Position numbers and translations under genes: made by a program. Positions 27,627 to 37,582 of a stretch of 64,000 nt of DNA are shown piece by piece. How positions within the stretch are numbered: the stretch's first letter is position 1; the number at the start of each line of letters is the position of its first letter. Under the pieces are notes generated by a model. That model was not told the origin of the DNA and made no database searches. It worked only from the letters and a program-made list of their open reading frames with translations. Origin of the DNA: Clostridium muellerianum (GTDB lineage Bacteria; Bacillota; Clostridia; Clostridiales; Clostridiaceae); assembly GCF_012926525.1 (NCBI RefSeq), contig NZ_JABBNI010000025.1, positions 62,001-126,000 of the forward strand. The letters run 5' to 3'.

Positions 27627-28895
27627 TTACTGAAACATATTGTTTGAACTGTCACCTTCATAAACATTAAAGTTCTTTATTTTATCCATATAAGAGGATT
27701 TCTTAGAATAGTCTTTTACATCTACTTTCACAGGTATAATAGTAAAAATCACAGCAATAACAATGTCTGCTATACACCTGTGCAGCATACCCATCCATGG
27801 TACATATAAAAATCCTGCTTCCATAATAATTCCTGCTGCAAGTCCTGATAAAACTCCACCTACTAAAAATCCCTTAAGCAAATTTTTGTTATCAAATACT
27901 AAGCTCACACTTAATGCTATTAATGCTCCTAAGAAAGTAATAAACATCACTCTAAGGAATTTATACAATGAAGAAGCTTCATAAATTCCGTATCTCTTAT
28001 CTACAAGAAGCCTCTGCCCACTATCCCTATATATTTTATTAAATACATTTTTTAAATCCTTTATTTCTTTTACATTATAGTAGTTTCCACCACTTTCTTT
28101 AGCTATTTCCTTAAGCATAGAAAAATTATTGCCATTAGACATTCCAATAGTATATATAGATATATTCTTTTCCTTAAAAGGTTTTAGAGTTTCATCAAAT
28201 TTCTTACTTAAATCATATGTATCCCCACCATCTGATAACATTATAACCATGGCATTTTTATTTTTAGTTTCTGAGGATTTTATTTCATCATAAGATTTTT
28301 CTAAAGCATCCCTCATGTTAGTATTTCCTTTAGGATTTTGCATATCTTTTAACTTCAAAGAAACATCTTCCCTATTTTGTTTTGTAACCTGACTCATAGG
28401 AATTATTCTTTCTGCAGTATCATCAAACTTATACATGGAAAATCTATTATTTTTGTCCATATTATCTATAAGGTTTAATGCTGCAGAAAATCTTTCATTA
28501 TTAGGATCTGTATTTTTCATACTTCCAGATGTATCTATAGTAAACACTATATCATCCACCTTTTTAAATTTTTGCGTACTTATCTCATATAAAAATTGAA
28601 ACATAGCTCCAAATACAAATAATCCAATTAAAGTACATGGAATTAACAATTTAAAAGAAGTTTTTAAATAGTTGTTTTTCCACCCTTGCCCATTTAATCT
28701 AGGACTTATCATCTCTCCTATAAGGCACATAGTTCCTATACAAATCGCTAGTATTCCAAAATATAATCCCATGAGAATAACTGAAGACATAGTATATCTT
28801 AAAGAATTTAAAAGTATTTCTCCAAGTATAAAACCAATTACCCCTCCAATTAAACTCATTATAGTCATAGTTATATTTACTCTTTTCTCTATCAA
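27627..28895 (-). CDS. Multi-pass membrane protein with cytoplasmic or exposed vWA domain
   Basis: The 422-residue protein has three N-terminal helices (about residues 10-30, 35-60, 80-102), a vWA domain with the MIDAS motif DTSGSM, a Thr in GNTNMRD and Asp in LSDGGDT, and three or four C-terminal helices. The vWA fold binds divalent metal and protein partners. The start is TTG at 28895 with a GGGGGGG ribosome site 6 bases upstream; a longer frame runs into repeat sequence and is unlikely to be real. The other vWA gene of the cluster also starts with TTG behind a G-run. Confidence 0.78.
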   Translation of the reverse strand: MIEKRVNITMTIMSLIGGVIGFILGEILLNSLRYTMSSVILMGLYFGILAICIGTMCLIGEMISPRLNGQGWKNNYLKTSFKLLIPCTLIGLFVFGAMFQFLYEISTQKFKKVDDIVFTIDTSGSMKNTDPNNERFSAALNLIDNMDKNNRFSMYKFDDTAERIIPMSQVTKQNREDVSLKLKDMQNPKGNTNMRDALEKSYDEIKSSETKNKNAMVIMLSDGGDTYDLSKKFDETLKPFKEKNISIYTIGMSNGNNFSMLKEIAKESGGNYYNVKEIKDLKNVFNKIYRDSGQRLLVDKRYGIYEASSLYKFLRVMFITFLGALIALSVSLVFDNKNLLKGFLVGGVLSGLAAGIIMEAGFLYVPWMGMLHRCIADIVIAVIFTIIPVKVDVKDYSKKSSYMDKIKNFNVYEGDSSNNMFQ

Positions 28896-28916
28896 AATTC
28901 GCCCCCCCAAACTAAT

Positions 28917-29020
28917 AATTTCAGTTGTATACATTAATATTGATAATTTTATAATTTAGCTCTTAAAAATTAAGATAAAACCTGTTGCTTTTATTGTACT
29001 ATATTTAAAACAATAGTATG
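28917..29020. repeat. Remnant of the A-B composite linker (fourth copy)
   Basis: TCAGTTGTATACATTAATATTGATAATTTTATAATTTAGCTC matches the B-proximal linker end of the composites at 2230-2260 and 19614-19665. The B rod itself is missing here. The rest of the linker is shortened. Confidence 0.65.
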
Positions 29021-29388
29021 TATGTACACTGTAGTAAGAAGATTTTTTTAACTGTATTTTAACTTTTACTCAGCAATATATTATAAGCAATTTTTAATAT
29101 TAGAATTACAATAGTTACTACACAACTTTTTATGTGGAGGGAGCTTTGAATATATGGTTTATAAAAGCTTTTGAGTGAATTTAGGAGCTCTTATGTCTAA
29201 AATTTAAAAAATTCCGTAATTTGAATCAGGACGATTCAAGCCGCGAAAGTCCCAGGACGGGACATTTGAGCGGGTAGGAATTTTTTTAATTTTAGGCATT
29301 AGAGATCCTTAATAAACGGTCAGCTTTTATAAACCATATATCCAATGCGGACTCCACATAAAAAGTTGTGTCGCAACATGCTTATTAT
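29021..29388 (+). repeat. Palindromic element A4 (diverged family A)
   Basis: This copy has the same architecture as A2 but largely different arms: ACAACTTTTTATGTGGAG with CTCCACATAAAAAGTTGT, and AAAAATTCC with GGAATTTTT. Loops are kept: CCGTAA, hairpin GAATC-AGGAC-GATTC, GAAAG, hairpin GTCCC-AGGAC-GGGAC, CATTTGA, GGTAGG. The closing stem CCGC/GCGG replaces CTCC/GGAG. The element ends about 12 bases past the stop of the 29401 gene and splits the GTPase operon. Confidence 0.82.
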
Positions 29389-29400
29389 ATCTCACAACCC

Positions 29401-31746
29401 TTACTTGATTTCAGGCAGTTTGCTTACATCTATTCCATGAAATTCGTATCCACATTTCAAACAAGCTTCATATTTATCTATAGAATTTCTTATATAGAAT
29501 ATATCTTTGGCAGCAAAGCCACCCATTAAATTTAAATTTTCAATTCCACTTATTCTTTTCTCATGTACATATCCTATTTTATAATTTCTAACTTTCCTAT
29601 CAAAATCAAAAGCATATTTTATAAAATTACTGCTGTAATCTCCAAAGAAATATTTTTCTGCATAACTCCTTACATCATAATTCATTATATAAATCTTAAG
29701 TGCTGAATTTTCTCCTAAAATATCATAAAGTTTTCTATATATTTCATCTTTAGATAAAACCTTATTTTCCAAGTTTCCTGTATCCACATTAGCTCTTTCG
29801 CTTAATTCTTCTTCAAAGGACTTTATAAAATCTGGTTGTGGTAAAATATACTTATTGCAAAATTCTATTAGTTTCAAAATAAAGTCTTCTTGAGTTCTTT
29901 TTATAATCTCAGAAGAATTTCCGAAATATTCTTCTCCAAAATAAAAATCTTCTCCATATTTATTTATAAGATTTTCTAATATATTATTTACAACTTTTGT
30001 GTAATAGACCTTTATGTTCTGTCCTGTATAACTCTGCTGTTTTCTTACTATTTCATCTTCATATTTAAGAATTATGCTATGAATATTTTTAGTTTTCTCA
30101 ATATATTTGTAAATTTCTTTATGAATACTATTCAATGCAGCTTCATATTTTTCTAAGATTTTTATAAAAATGTTTAACCTTAAAATGTTAAGTTTTCTTC
30201 CATATACTTCTGTAAACAATTTTTCTTTTACCTTATCAATATTTTTTCCTCTAGTAAAAATGTTTTTTAAACTAAATTCTTCTACAAACCTGCTTTCATA
30301 TGTATTTTCAATTTCTTTCCTTAACCCTTCTATAGAATTTGAAAGAATCTTTTTTTCTTTTTTTATGTATTTAAAAACAATACTTTCTCCCTCACTCCAA
30401 TTTAAAGCACAATACAAACCTAATTTATCATTATTTAATACACTTTTTTCAAATAAAACACTAAATTCATTTTCAAAATTAATATCATTAAGTTTTTTAT
30501 CAGCATATTCTATAAAATTATTATTGAAAAAATTTTCACATCTATCCCTATATAATTCTTCTTCTATTTGTCTTAAATTAAGCTTTGAAAGCCTTTTTTC
30601 CAAAGACTTAGTATTATTCATCATTATACTGTTCATATCATAAATTGTAACAGCTTTAGGTAAAATTCTTTCTATATTTAAAGCTACATTATCTTCATCT
30701 AATTTCAAAATACTAACTACAGCTTCTTCATCTTTTTTAGAAAATTCTTTTAATCTTTTTATAAAATTTTCATAAAAAGCTCTAACTACAGTAATAGCAA
30801 TAGCCTTATTAGGTCTTTTTACTACTGCAAGTCCTGCTGAAACATATCTATTTAAAGAATCCTCCAAACTTATATTAGCTTTAAATCTAGTATTATCATA
30901 ATACTGATTTTCTGTATCTGAGTAAGTTTCAATACTCACATTTCTATTTTTTAATAGATTGATGTAACCTATTATATTATAATTGTTTTCCATAGACCTT
31001 TCTGGTATAAGGCCTTTTTCATTTTTTTCTTCTAATATGTATGTAAGATAAAATACAGGTCCTTTTGCTTCCACTAAAAGTTCTCTTTCTTCTCCATATA
31101 TCTCTATTTTTTCTTTAAAGATAAATAGCTTTTTTTGCACATATTCCAATTCCCTAAAAAAGCTCATAGACATAGCCTCTGAAAGGAATTCATCTTCCAC
31201 ATCTTTTTCTTTTATAAGTATATAAAGATCAGCAATCCCAAGCTTAAAAACTTCAAGCATTCTCTTTTTTACAAGCATAGTTATTTCAGGCAATATTATG
31301 TTTAGAGGATCATCTGAAGTTGTAACCACAGCAATATTTATATTTTCAAAGGAATTAAATAACTTTCCAGAACTTAATATTTTATCTCTAACCATAGTTA
31401 TTTTTTCATTTAAACAAGCAAGCATCTTCTTATCACTATAAAAGTTGTCTCTTATGTTTTTTCTTAAACTTTTTTTATCTAGATCACTATATTCTATTTG
31501 AAAATTGAATACATTATCATCATCTTCAACTTTTTCCTTTAAAACATTCATAAAAACTATAGCTTTTCCATTATCCCAATTACATCTTATATTGCTGCTT
31601 ATATGCTTTGAAGCATCTTTAGCGCCCTCTCCTATAAACAAAAAAAGTATAGGATTATTTGCACTTCTTTGAGCATCTCCCTCAAAAATTTTTCTATCCG
31701 CATTTAAAGAATACTCCTCAGCAAAACTTTCTAATATATCCTCCAT
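29401..31746 (-). CDS. Large protein, possible degenerate tubulin-like partner
   Basis: This 781-residue protein has no confident family. Its N-terminus PILFLFIGEGAKDASKHI can be laid against PILVIGLGGTGIDAMLRL of the tubulin-like protein encoded just upstream, and later pairs match too: FFRELEYVQ against ALKELDYLM, and GPVFYLTYILEEKNEKG against PPFNLCHLISATNIDG. The tubulin GGTGSG loop is absent, so it should not hydrolyse GTP. The middle is helical and charged, and the C-terminus has one CLKCG. Start ATG 31746 has GGAGGG 7 bases upstream; a longer frame reaches into element D3. I infer a pseudo-tubulin subunit. Confidence 0.5.
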   Translation of the reverse strand: MEDILESFAEEYSLNADRKIFEGDAQRSANNPILFLFIGEGAKDASKHISSNIRCNWDNGKAIVFMNVLKEKVEDDDNVFNFQIEYSDLDKKSLRKNIRDNFYSDKKMLACLNEKITMVRDKILSSGKLFNSFENINIAVVTTSDDPLNIILPEITMLVKKRMLEVFKLGIADLYILIKEKDVEDEFLSEAMSMSFFRELEYVQKKLFIFKEKIEIYGEERELLVEAKGPVFYLTYILEEKNEKGLIPERSMENNYNIIGYINLLKNRNVSIETYSDTENQYYDNTRFKANISLEDSLNRYVSAGLAVVKRPNKAIAITVVRAFYENFIKRLKEFSKKDEEAVVSILKLDEDNVALNIERILPKAVTIYDMNSIMMNNTKSLEKRLSKLNLRQIEEELYRDRCENFFNNNFIEYADKKLNDINFENEFSVLFEKSVLNNDKLGLYCALNWSEGESIVFKYIKKEKKILSNSIEGLRKEIENTYESRFVEEFSLKNIFTRGKNIDKVKEKLFTEVYGRKLNILRLNIFIKILEKYEAALNSIHKEIYKYIEKTKNIHSIILKYEDEIVRKQQSYTGQNIKVYYTKVVNNILENLINKYGEDFYFGEEYFGNSSEIIKRTQEDFILKLIEFCNKYILPQPDFIKSFEEELSERANVDTGNLENKVLSKDEIYRKLYDILGENSALKIYIMNYDVRSYAEKYFFGDYSSNFIKYAFDFDRKVRNYKIGYVHEKRISGIENLNLMGGFAAKDIFYIRNSIDKYEACLKCGYEFHGIDVSKLPEIK

Positions 31747-31787
31747 CAAAATCCCTCCAGTACAAAAATATTGCAAAGCAATATTTT

Positions 31788-31979
31788 TAGAGGACAATTG
31801 ACAGAGGACAGAGGACAGTGAAGGTGAGTTTTCTTCCTTATGTCAGAAAACTAATTTATTTCTTAAACTTGTTTTGCTAATGCAAAACATCGCTAATTTA
31901 TATAAATTAAAGATTTTTCATAGTGTAACGGAGAAAAATACTCCTTCACTGTCCTCTGTCAATTGTCCTCTGTCCTCTA
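31788..31979. repeat. Palindromic element D3 (family D)
   Basis: TAGAGGACAATTGACAGAGG and CCTCTGTCAATTGTCCTCTG are the arms; the interior has CAGAAAACTAATTTATTT, the hairpin TTTTGCTAATGCAAAA and GGAGAAAAATACTCC. It begins about 8 bases past the stop of the tubulin-like gene and ends about 40 bases before the next start codon, so it fills that operon gap. Confidence 0.82.
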
Positions 31980-31987
31980 AAAAAAGC

Positions 31988-34900
31988 TTATTCTAATTGC
32001 TTCTTTACATCTTTTATCTTTGAAAACATATTATTGTAAAATGCATAAAGTTCATCACCATTTATAAGATCATATTTTCTTGTATCTAGTTCTTCTAATG
32101 AATCTTTAACTTTGTTTAATAAAGTATCCACATTAGCTGTAAGTGCAACTGCTCCAGCTTCCATAGAAAGTTCATCCTGCTTTTTATCTGAAGTTCTATC
32201 TATAATACTTCTTTCCCTTTCATCCAAGCTTGTGTATTTCTTGAATATTGCTTCTAAATGATATTCCTTTTGCTTTAAGGTATTTATAAAAGGTTCTATA
32301 TTTACTTTACTGTCTTCACTGCAATTATAAACATACATTAATCCTCTTTTTACTATGGTATCTGTATACATAGCTCTTAAAAAAGTATCCATATCTGCTT
32401 CTGACTTGCTCATATTCTTTATAATATCTTCAAGCTTAGCTTTTTCTTGTAGTATTTCTTCACACTTTTCAACTTCTTTTTTTACAAGTCCAGCAAGACG
32501 TGGAGTTCTCACTAAATTATTTTTTGCTTTTTCTTCGCTGCTGCTCTCAAAAATACAATACTGCTGTAAGTCACTGTTTTCTACAGGTTCTAATCCTTTT
32601 TCTAAAAGCTTTTTAATATCTGATAAAGCCCTTCTTATTTCACCTACATTAGGTCTATCCCCTTCTAGGTTTAATGAATAATTTTTCATAAAATCCTTAA
32701 CATTAAAGTCTTTAGTCACAATACATCTGTACTTTTCATTTATGCTGTTTTCTGTATCAACTATACATCCAAGCTTTATAGCCCTATCAAATATATCTCT
32801 TACTTCATCATTATATTTTTTTACTCTTTCATTGTAATAAGTTGTTCCCCATGACTGTTCTGGTATTGGAGATGGAAGGTACACCCAATTTCTATCTCCA
32901 TTTTGATATAAGTGTCTTCCTATACCATCAGTTTCAAATAAAGTTTTTTCATATACATTTTCATATTGTTTTATTGGAGTATATGAATATAAAGGTACTC
33001 CATTTTTAGTATTTAACCAGAATATTCTATTAGTTACCATACTTTCTTTTATATTAATGGAATCTCCTTTTATATAGGACTTTTTATATTCCTTAATACC
33101 TTCAAGTACCTTTTTAGCATTTCTTGGTACTGATACCATACTCCATGATGGGAAATTAAGCGCTTCTGTATTACTCATATAGAAAATTGGCACTGCATCT
33201 TTATCTAATTTTGGTGCAATTTCATCTTTAACTATGTTTATAATGGATTTATCCTCACCATATTCTAGTGTTAAAAACTCTTCCATAGATTGAGTTATTA
33301 CATCACCATATTCTTCAGACACAAAGTTTGAAATTGATCCTACTACATCTATATGAACCTCATCAAGCCATTTGTTAGATTCCTCTAAAAGTTTATTTGA
33401 AAATCTTCTAACAATATCATCTGCACTTTGCTTATTTACAATGCTTTCTATATAATCCTTTAAATCAGGTACTTTCACTACTGTCCAGGAATAATTTCTT
33501 CCAAGAGCACCTTCTATTTCTTCACCTTTAACAAGAATTTCTCCATCATCTTTAAATATCTTATTTAATTCATTAAGTATTTCAGTATATATTCTATATA
33601 TTTTATTGTTTAAGTCACTTAAATCTGAAATTACTTTTCCATAAAACTCTATCATTCTAAGAGTTCTTTCTTCTTCAGACTTTAACATATACTCTTCACT
33701 TTTAGCTTCTATATAATCATTTTTCTTTCCTTCTTTAGTAAACAAAATTGCCTTTCTAGCTTCTAACATCTTGTCTTCTGCAAGTTCTCTTTTAAACTTT
33801 ATCTCTCTTGAAATATTAGCTAATCTTTCTTGAAGAGATGCTACTTCTGTTTCTAAAGTCTTCACTACACAAAAGCTTTGATGAAACAACATTCTAGATG
33901 CATAAAAAGGTCCTTTTTTAGGGTCTTTAAATATTTCATCTATTAGCTCTCTTGCACCTTTTTCAATTTCACCAGGATACTGAGTCTTTACCTTATTATA
34001 TTCATTGGTACATTCTCTTAAATATTCTTTCATTTCATCATCAATATTTACAGATTGTTTTTTTATTACATTATCATAGTTATACCTATCTCTTCCCTTA
34101 TAACCCGTAAGAGGTTTTCTACCCTGAAGTTCACTTTCAAATCTATCTATTACAGAATCTTCATCAAGGTTAAGCTGTCTTATAAAACGATCTGTTTCCT
34201 GTTCTGTAGGCATATTTTCAAACATATATTGAATCTTTTCAAAAAGCTTGTAAGCAAGGTATGTAGTTATCTCTTCCAGTGGTAATACTGCTGAAGATGC
34301 TCCTATCATTACATACTTATAGCCTGCCATATAAGGTTTTGCCATATTGTCAGTATTCTGCTTTAAATTACTTATATAATCCTGTATAGCAAAAGCTCCA
34401 CCAGATTCTCTTACTTCATTGGATATAAAATTAACTATATTTTCTGCTGTAACATTCATACAATAATCATAAGCATTGCTCATAGGTCTTCCATCTATGT
34501 TTGTAGCAGATATTAAATGGCAAAGATTAAATGGAGGCATTGGTGAATCTACAGTTAATCTATTTCTATACTGCTGTTTAAATCTTTCATGTCTATCAGC
34601 AATTCCCATAAGGTAATCTAATTCCTTTAATGCTGCAAATCCATTTTTTATAATATAGGATTGAGAGCTTTGGTTGTCAGAAGCCTTAGATAGGTTAACA
34701 TCTGGTGTAAATAAATATCCCATTATATTAACTCTATCATCACCTTTAACCCCTTTAATATTGTTAATAATTCCTCTTACTATATAAGCAATATCTATAA
34801 AGGTTCCGCTTCCTGTTCCTCCTGAAAGTCCTGAAAGTATAAATACATGAAGTGTTTCATCTGTATCCTCTTGAAGACGTCTTATTTTTTTCTCAATACA

Positions 34901-35395
34901 ATCTACTATTTCATTGATCTTTGTAAATAATAATAGTCTTCCTACTTGTCTTATACCACCAGCACCATCAGTTCCACTTTCTGCTGAAAGTTCAGGTGCT
35001 AACCATTCTTTTATACAATCGTCTAATATGTTTCTATCATTTAAAATGGATCTTATTTCTGCATTTGAAAGCATAACAAGCTCACTTTGAGGATCTAATC
35101 CTACTCCACCATTTGCAGGATATCTCTTATTTTTTTCACCCTGATTTGTTTCAAATCCTAAAAACTCAACTTTTTCAGGTTTATCCTTTCTAGTATTGGA
35201 TATTTTATCTTCTTCAAGTATAAATCTTTTATTTATTTGATATTTAAGTCTTAGCATTGCATCTATACCTGTTCCACCAAGACCTATTACAAGTATAGGA
35301 TTTGATATAGTTTCTATACGTATTTTATCACTTATTATACCTCCGCCCTTGCTAACTTCAAGGTCTTGAAGATGCTCTCTAATTCTAGTATTCAT
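31988..35395 (-). CDS. Giant tubulin-like GTPase
   Basis: The 1135-residue protein has an N-terminal tubulin/FtsZ-type GTPase core of about 450 residues: a first loop VIGLGGTGID near residue 35 and the signature SGLSGGTGSGTF near 191, equivalent to GGGTGSG of tubulin. It matches the bacterial tubulin-like family described by Pfam as Tubulin_2. A long helical and coiled-coil region (about 480-620) and a C-terminal half without known motifs follow. Family members are thought to polymerise or act as GTP switches in GTPase/vWA clusters; neither is shown here. It is 27 bases after the upstream vWA gene. Confidence 0.83.
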   Translation of the reverse strand: MNTRIREHLQDLEVSKGGGIISDKIRIETISNPILVIGLGGTGIDAMLRLKYQINKRFILEEDKISNTRKDKPEKVEFLGFETNQGEKNKRYPANGGVGLDPQSELVMLSNAEIRSILNDRNILDDCIKEWLAPELSAESGTDGAGGIRQVGRLLLFTKINEIVDCIEKKIRRLQEDTDETLHVFILSGLSGGTGSGTFIDIAYIVRGIINNIKGVKGDDRVNIMGYLFTPDVNLSKASDNQSSQSYIIKNGFAALKELDYLMGIADRHERFKQQYRNRLTVDSPMPPFNLCHLISATNIDGRPMSNAYDYCMNVTAENIVNFISNEVRESGGAFAIQDYISNLKQNTDNMAKPYMAGYKYVMIGASSAVLPLEEITTYLAYKLFEKIQYMFENMPTEQETDRFIRQLNLDEDSVIDRFESELQGRKPLTGYKGRDRYNYDNVIKKQSVNIDDEMKEYLRECTNEYNKVKTQYPGEIEKGARELIDEIFKDPKKGPFYASRMLFHQSFCVVKTLETEVASLQERLANISREIKFKRELAEDKMLEARKAILFTKEGKKNDYIEAKSEEYMLKSEEERTLRMIEFYGKVISDLSDLNNKIYRIYTEILNELNKIFKDDGEILVKGEEIEGALGRNYSWTVVKVPDLKDYIESIVNKQSADDIVRRFSNKLLEESNKWLDEVHIDVVGSISNFVSEEYGDVITQSMEEFLTLEYGEDKSIINIVKDEIAPKLDKDAVPIFYMSNTEALNFPSWSMVSVPRNAKKVLEGIKEYKKSYIKGDSINIKESMVTNRIFWLNTKNGVPLYSYTPIKQYENVYEKTLFETDGIGRHLYQNGDRNWVYLPSPIPEQSWGTTYYNERVKKYNDEVRDIFDRAIKLGCIVDTENSINEKYRCIVTKDFNVKDFMKNYSLNLEGDRPNVGEIRRALSDIKKLLEKGLEPVENSDLQQYCIFESSSEEKAKNNLVRTPRLAGLVKKEVEKCEEILQEKAKLEDIIKNMSKSEADMDTFLRAMYTDTIVKRGLMYVYNCSEDSKVNIEPFINTLKQKEYHLEAIFKKYTSLDERERSIIDRTSDKKQDELSMEAGAVALTANVDTLLNKVKDSLEELDTRKYDLINGDELYAFYNNMFSKIKDVKKQLE

Positions 35396-35422
35396 AAATT
35401 AACTCCTCCATATTTTATAATC

Positions 35423-37165
35423 TTACTTAGATCGGAACTCTACAACTATACTTTTTGATACATTATTTAAAAATACTGTTATTTTGTTTCCATTGTACAT
35501 TGTTATATTTTCACCATTTTCAAGCTTTCTTCCTGATTTTTGTATAACACATTTTGATTTATTTAAAATTTCAAGACTATCATCATTTCTAAATATAAAT
35601 TTTATGTCTTCAGTTTCCTTATATTCTTCTTTAAGAGATAATACTTCAAAAAGCGTAAAACTTCCAACATAGCCATCTAAATTTCTAAACTGTGGAGGTA
35701 ACATTTCATCAGTATTTTCATCTTTTATATTTAATTCTACACGGCCAAAACCTTGAACACGCTTCTTTTTAACTAAAGCTAATGCTCCTCCTATTAAGAT
35801 AGCTGCAACTAAAGCTGCAATACCACCTAAAACTGCAGGTTTTTTTAACATACTAGTTTTTCCAGCTGAATCGCCTGCTGCTGCATTATCACCACCAACT
35901 AATAAAGGCGTACTTTCTCTATAAAGACTATTTCCATCAACTCTAACTTTAAGTTCATATTTTCCCTTATCTGGAATTGAATATTCTCCTTTAAAAACAC
36001 CCTCAGCATAATCCAAATCTACTTCTTTAACTGAGTTATCTTTCATATTTTTTACTATAAGCTTACCCTTCATATTTGTATAAAGTGCTTTATCTGTAAT
36101 CTTTTGTCCATTGCTTGCAAGATAAGCTTCCACTTTTAACTTATCTCCATTTTTAGGAGAAGAAGGAGTAAAGTTTGCTTCCAGCTGTAAATCATAATTA
36201 AATATGTAATTTACTTTTATATTACTGCCACTTACACCTTTAACCTTAACTGTCCAATCTCCCTCTGTAGGCTTTATAATTTTAAGCATAGAATACTTTT
36301 TAGATGTAGTAAAAACTGCATTAGACGATGGTATACTAACTTCTGTGCCTTTTGGATCTAAAAGTTTCACTTCAACCTTTGAGTCTGAAATCATGGATAT
36401 ATTAGCTTCCATTACATTGGAATTAGGAATTTTAACTTTTAAATCTTGATATTCACCGTTAGCTGTAACAGTTCCTCCATCCTGAACCTTTAATTTTGAA
36501 TTATCAGCATATATATCTGTAAGAATTTTAGGAAGATCTGCTGCTGTGTTAGTTATGTAATTTTTACCCTTAGTTTCATTTGACATTTCCTCAAGCTGTG
36601 TTTTATCTACAGTGCCATCATAATTAAGTCCTATGGTATACACAGGATATCCTTTATCCTTACAAGTACTTATTGCACTTTTTAAATCTTTTAAAGAATC
36701 CTCTGTTTTTCTTTGAGGATCATTTTTACCATCAGATAATAGTATTATTACTGGCTTATGATTTTTATCATGACCACTATTCATTAGATTTACTGCTTCT
36801 AAAATACCAGCACCTGTATCAGTTTTTTGCCCAAGAGGAATGTTTAAAGCCATGTTTTTTATTCTTTCTTTATCATCATTTGAATTTATAGTATCCAAAT
36901 TATGTTCTCTAACTACATTATCCGAATACGCTACAAGTCCAAATTTATTTCCTTGAACCTGTGACATATCTAAAAACATCTTTATAGCTTCTGTCCTTAT
37001 TTCTTCAGGATCACTTTCTTTCATAGAACCACTGGAATCCAAAACAAATACTACATCCAAATTAGAAGAAGCTCCACTACCTTCTGCACTAACTGAATAA
37101 ATGTTTCCTAGCCCAAAAATTACTACAACCAATACAACTAAAATAGATTTAATTTTTTTTATCAA
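35423..37165 (-). CDS. Secreted, membrane-anchored vWA protein with cytoplasmic tail
   Basis: The 580-residue protein has a signal peptide (cleavage likely after VSAEG, residue 29), an extracellular vWA domain with MIDAS DSSGSM, the Thr in KTDTG and the Asp in LLSDGKND, two beta-sandwich regions (about 230-340 and 340-430), one membrane helix near 450-470, and a cytoplasmic domain of about 100 residues whose LENGENITMYNGNKITVFL recalls FHA-like folds (weak). Start is TTG at 37165 with AAGGGGG 9 bases upstream. It could pass an outside signal to the cytoplasmic GTPase/tubulin-like components (inference). Confidence 0.8.
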   Translation of the reverse strand: MIKKIKSILVVLVVVIFGLGNIYSVSAEGSGASSNLDVVFVLDSSGSMKESDPEEIRTEAIKMFLDMSQVQGNKFGLVAYSDNVVREHNLDTINSNDDKERIKNMALNIPLGQKTDTGAGILEAVNLMNSGHDKNHKPVIILLSDGKNDPQRKTEDSLKDLKSAISTCKDKGYPVYTIGLNYDGTVDKTQLEEMSNETKGKNYITNTAADLPKILTDIYADNSKLKVQDGGTVTANGEYQDLKVKIPNSNVMEANISMISDSKVEVKLLDPKGTEVSIPSSNAVFTTSKKYSMLKIIKPTEGDWTVKVKGVSGSNIKVNYIFNYDLQLEANFTPSSPKNGDKLKVEAYLASNGQKITDKALYTNMKGKLIVKNMKDNSVKEVDLDYAEGVFKGEYSIPDKGKYELKVRVDGNSLYRESTPLLVGGDNAAAGDSAGKTSMLKKPAVLGGIAALVAAILIGGALALVKKKRVQGFGRVELNIKDENTDEMLPPQFRNLDGYVGSFTLFEVLSLKEEYKETEDIKFIFRNDDSLEILNKSKCVIQKSGRKLENGENITMYNGNKITVFLNNVSKSIVVEFRSK

Positions 37166-37259
37166 AATTGCATGCCCCCTTATATAAAAATTTCTAATTT
37201 AAATTTATAAACGAATACTTAGTTTTCGTATAATAAACACAATGTGACACAACTTTTTC

Positions 37260-37527
37260 AGAGGACATTTGACAAAGGACAGAGGACAATGAAGGTAAGT
37301 TTTCCTCCTAACGTCAGAAAACTAATTTATTTTTATGCTTGTTTTGCTAAATCAAAACATAGCTTAAGCAAGAAACTAAAATCTATGATTTTCAAATAAT
37401 TTTGCTTCCTTAGAAAGTACTTCTTAAAAGCAAAAAGCGTGAGCTTTTTTAAAATTAAAGATTTTTCGTAGTGTAACGGAGAAAAATCTTCCTTCACTGT
37501 CCTCTGTCAATTGTCCTCTGTCCTCTG
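37260..37527. repeat. Palindromic element D4 (family D)
   Basis: The arms are AGAGGACATTTGACAAAGGA and CCTCTGTCAATTGTCCTCTG. It is longer than other D copies because its interior also holds AAACTAAAATCTATGATTTT, a tract shared with module F. Flanks ATGTGACACAACTTTTTC and GAAAAGAAGTTGCATCGTAT extend the pairing. It occupies the operon gap between the membrane GTPase and the secreted vWA gene. Confidence 0.8.
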
Positions 37528-37582
37528 AAAAGAAGTTGCATCGTATTATTTTCAAACTGTAAAAACACAACATTTTTTAATA

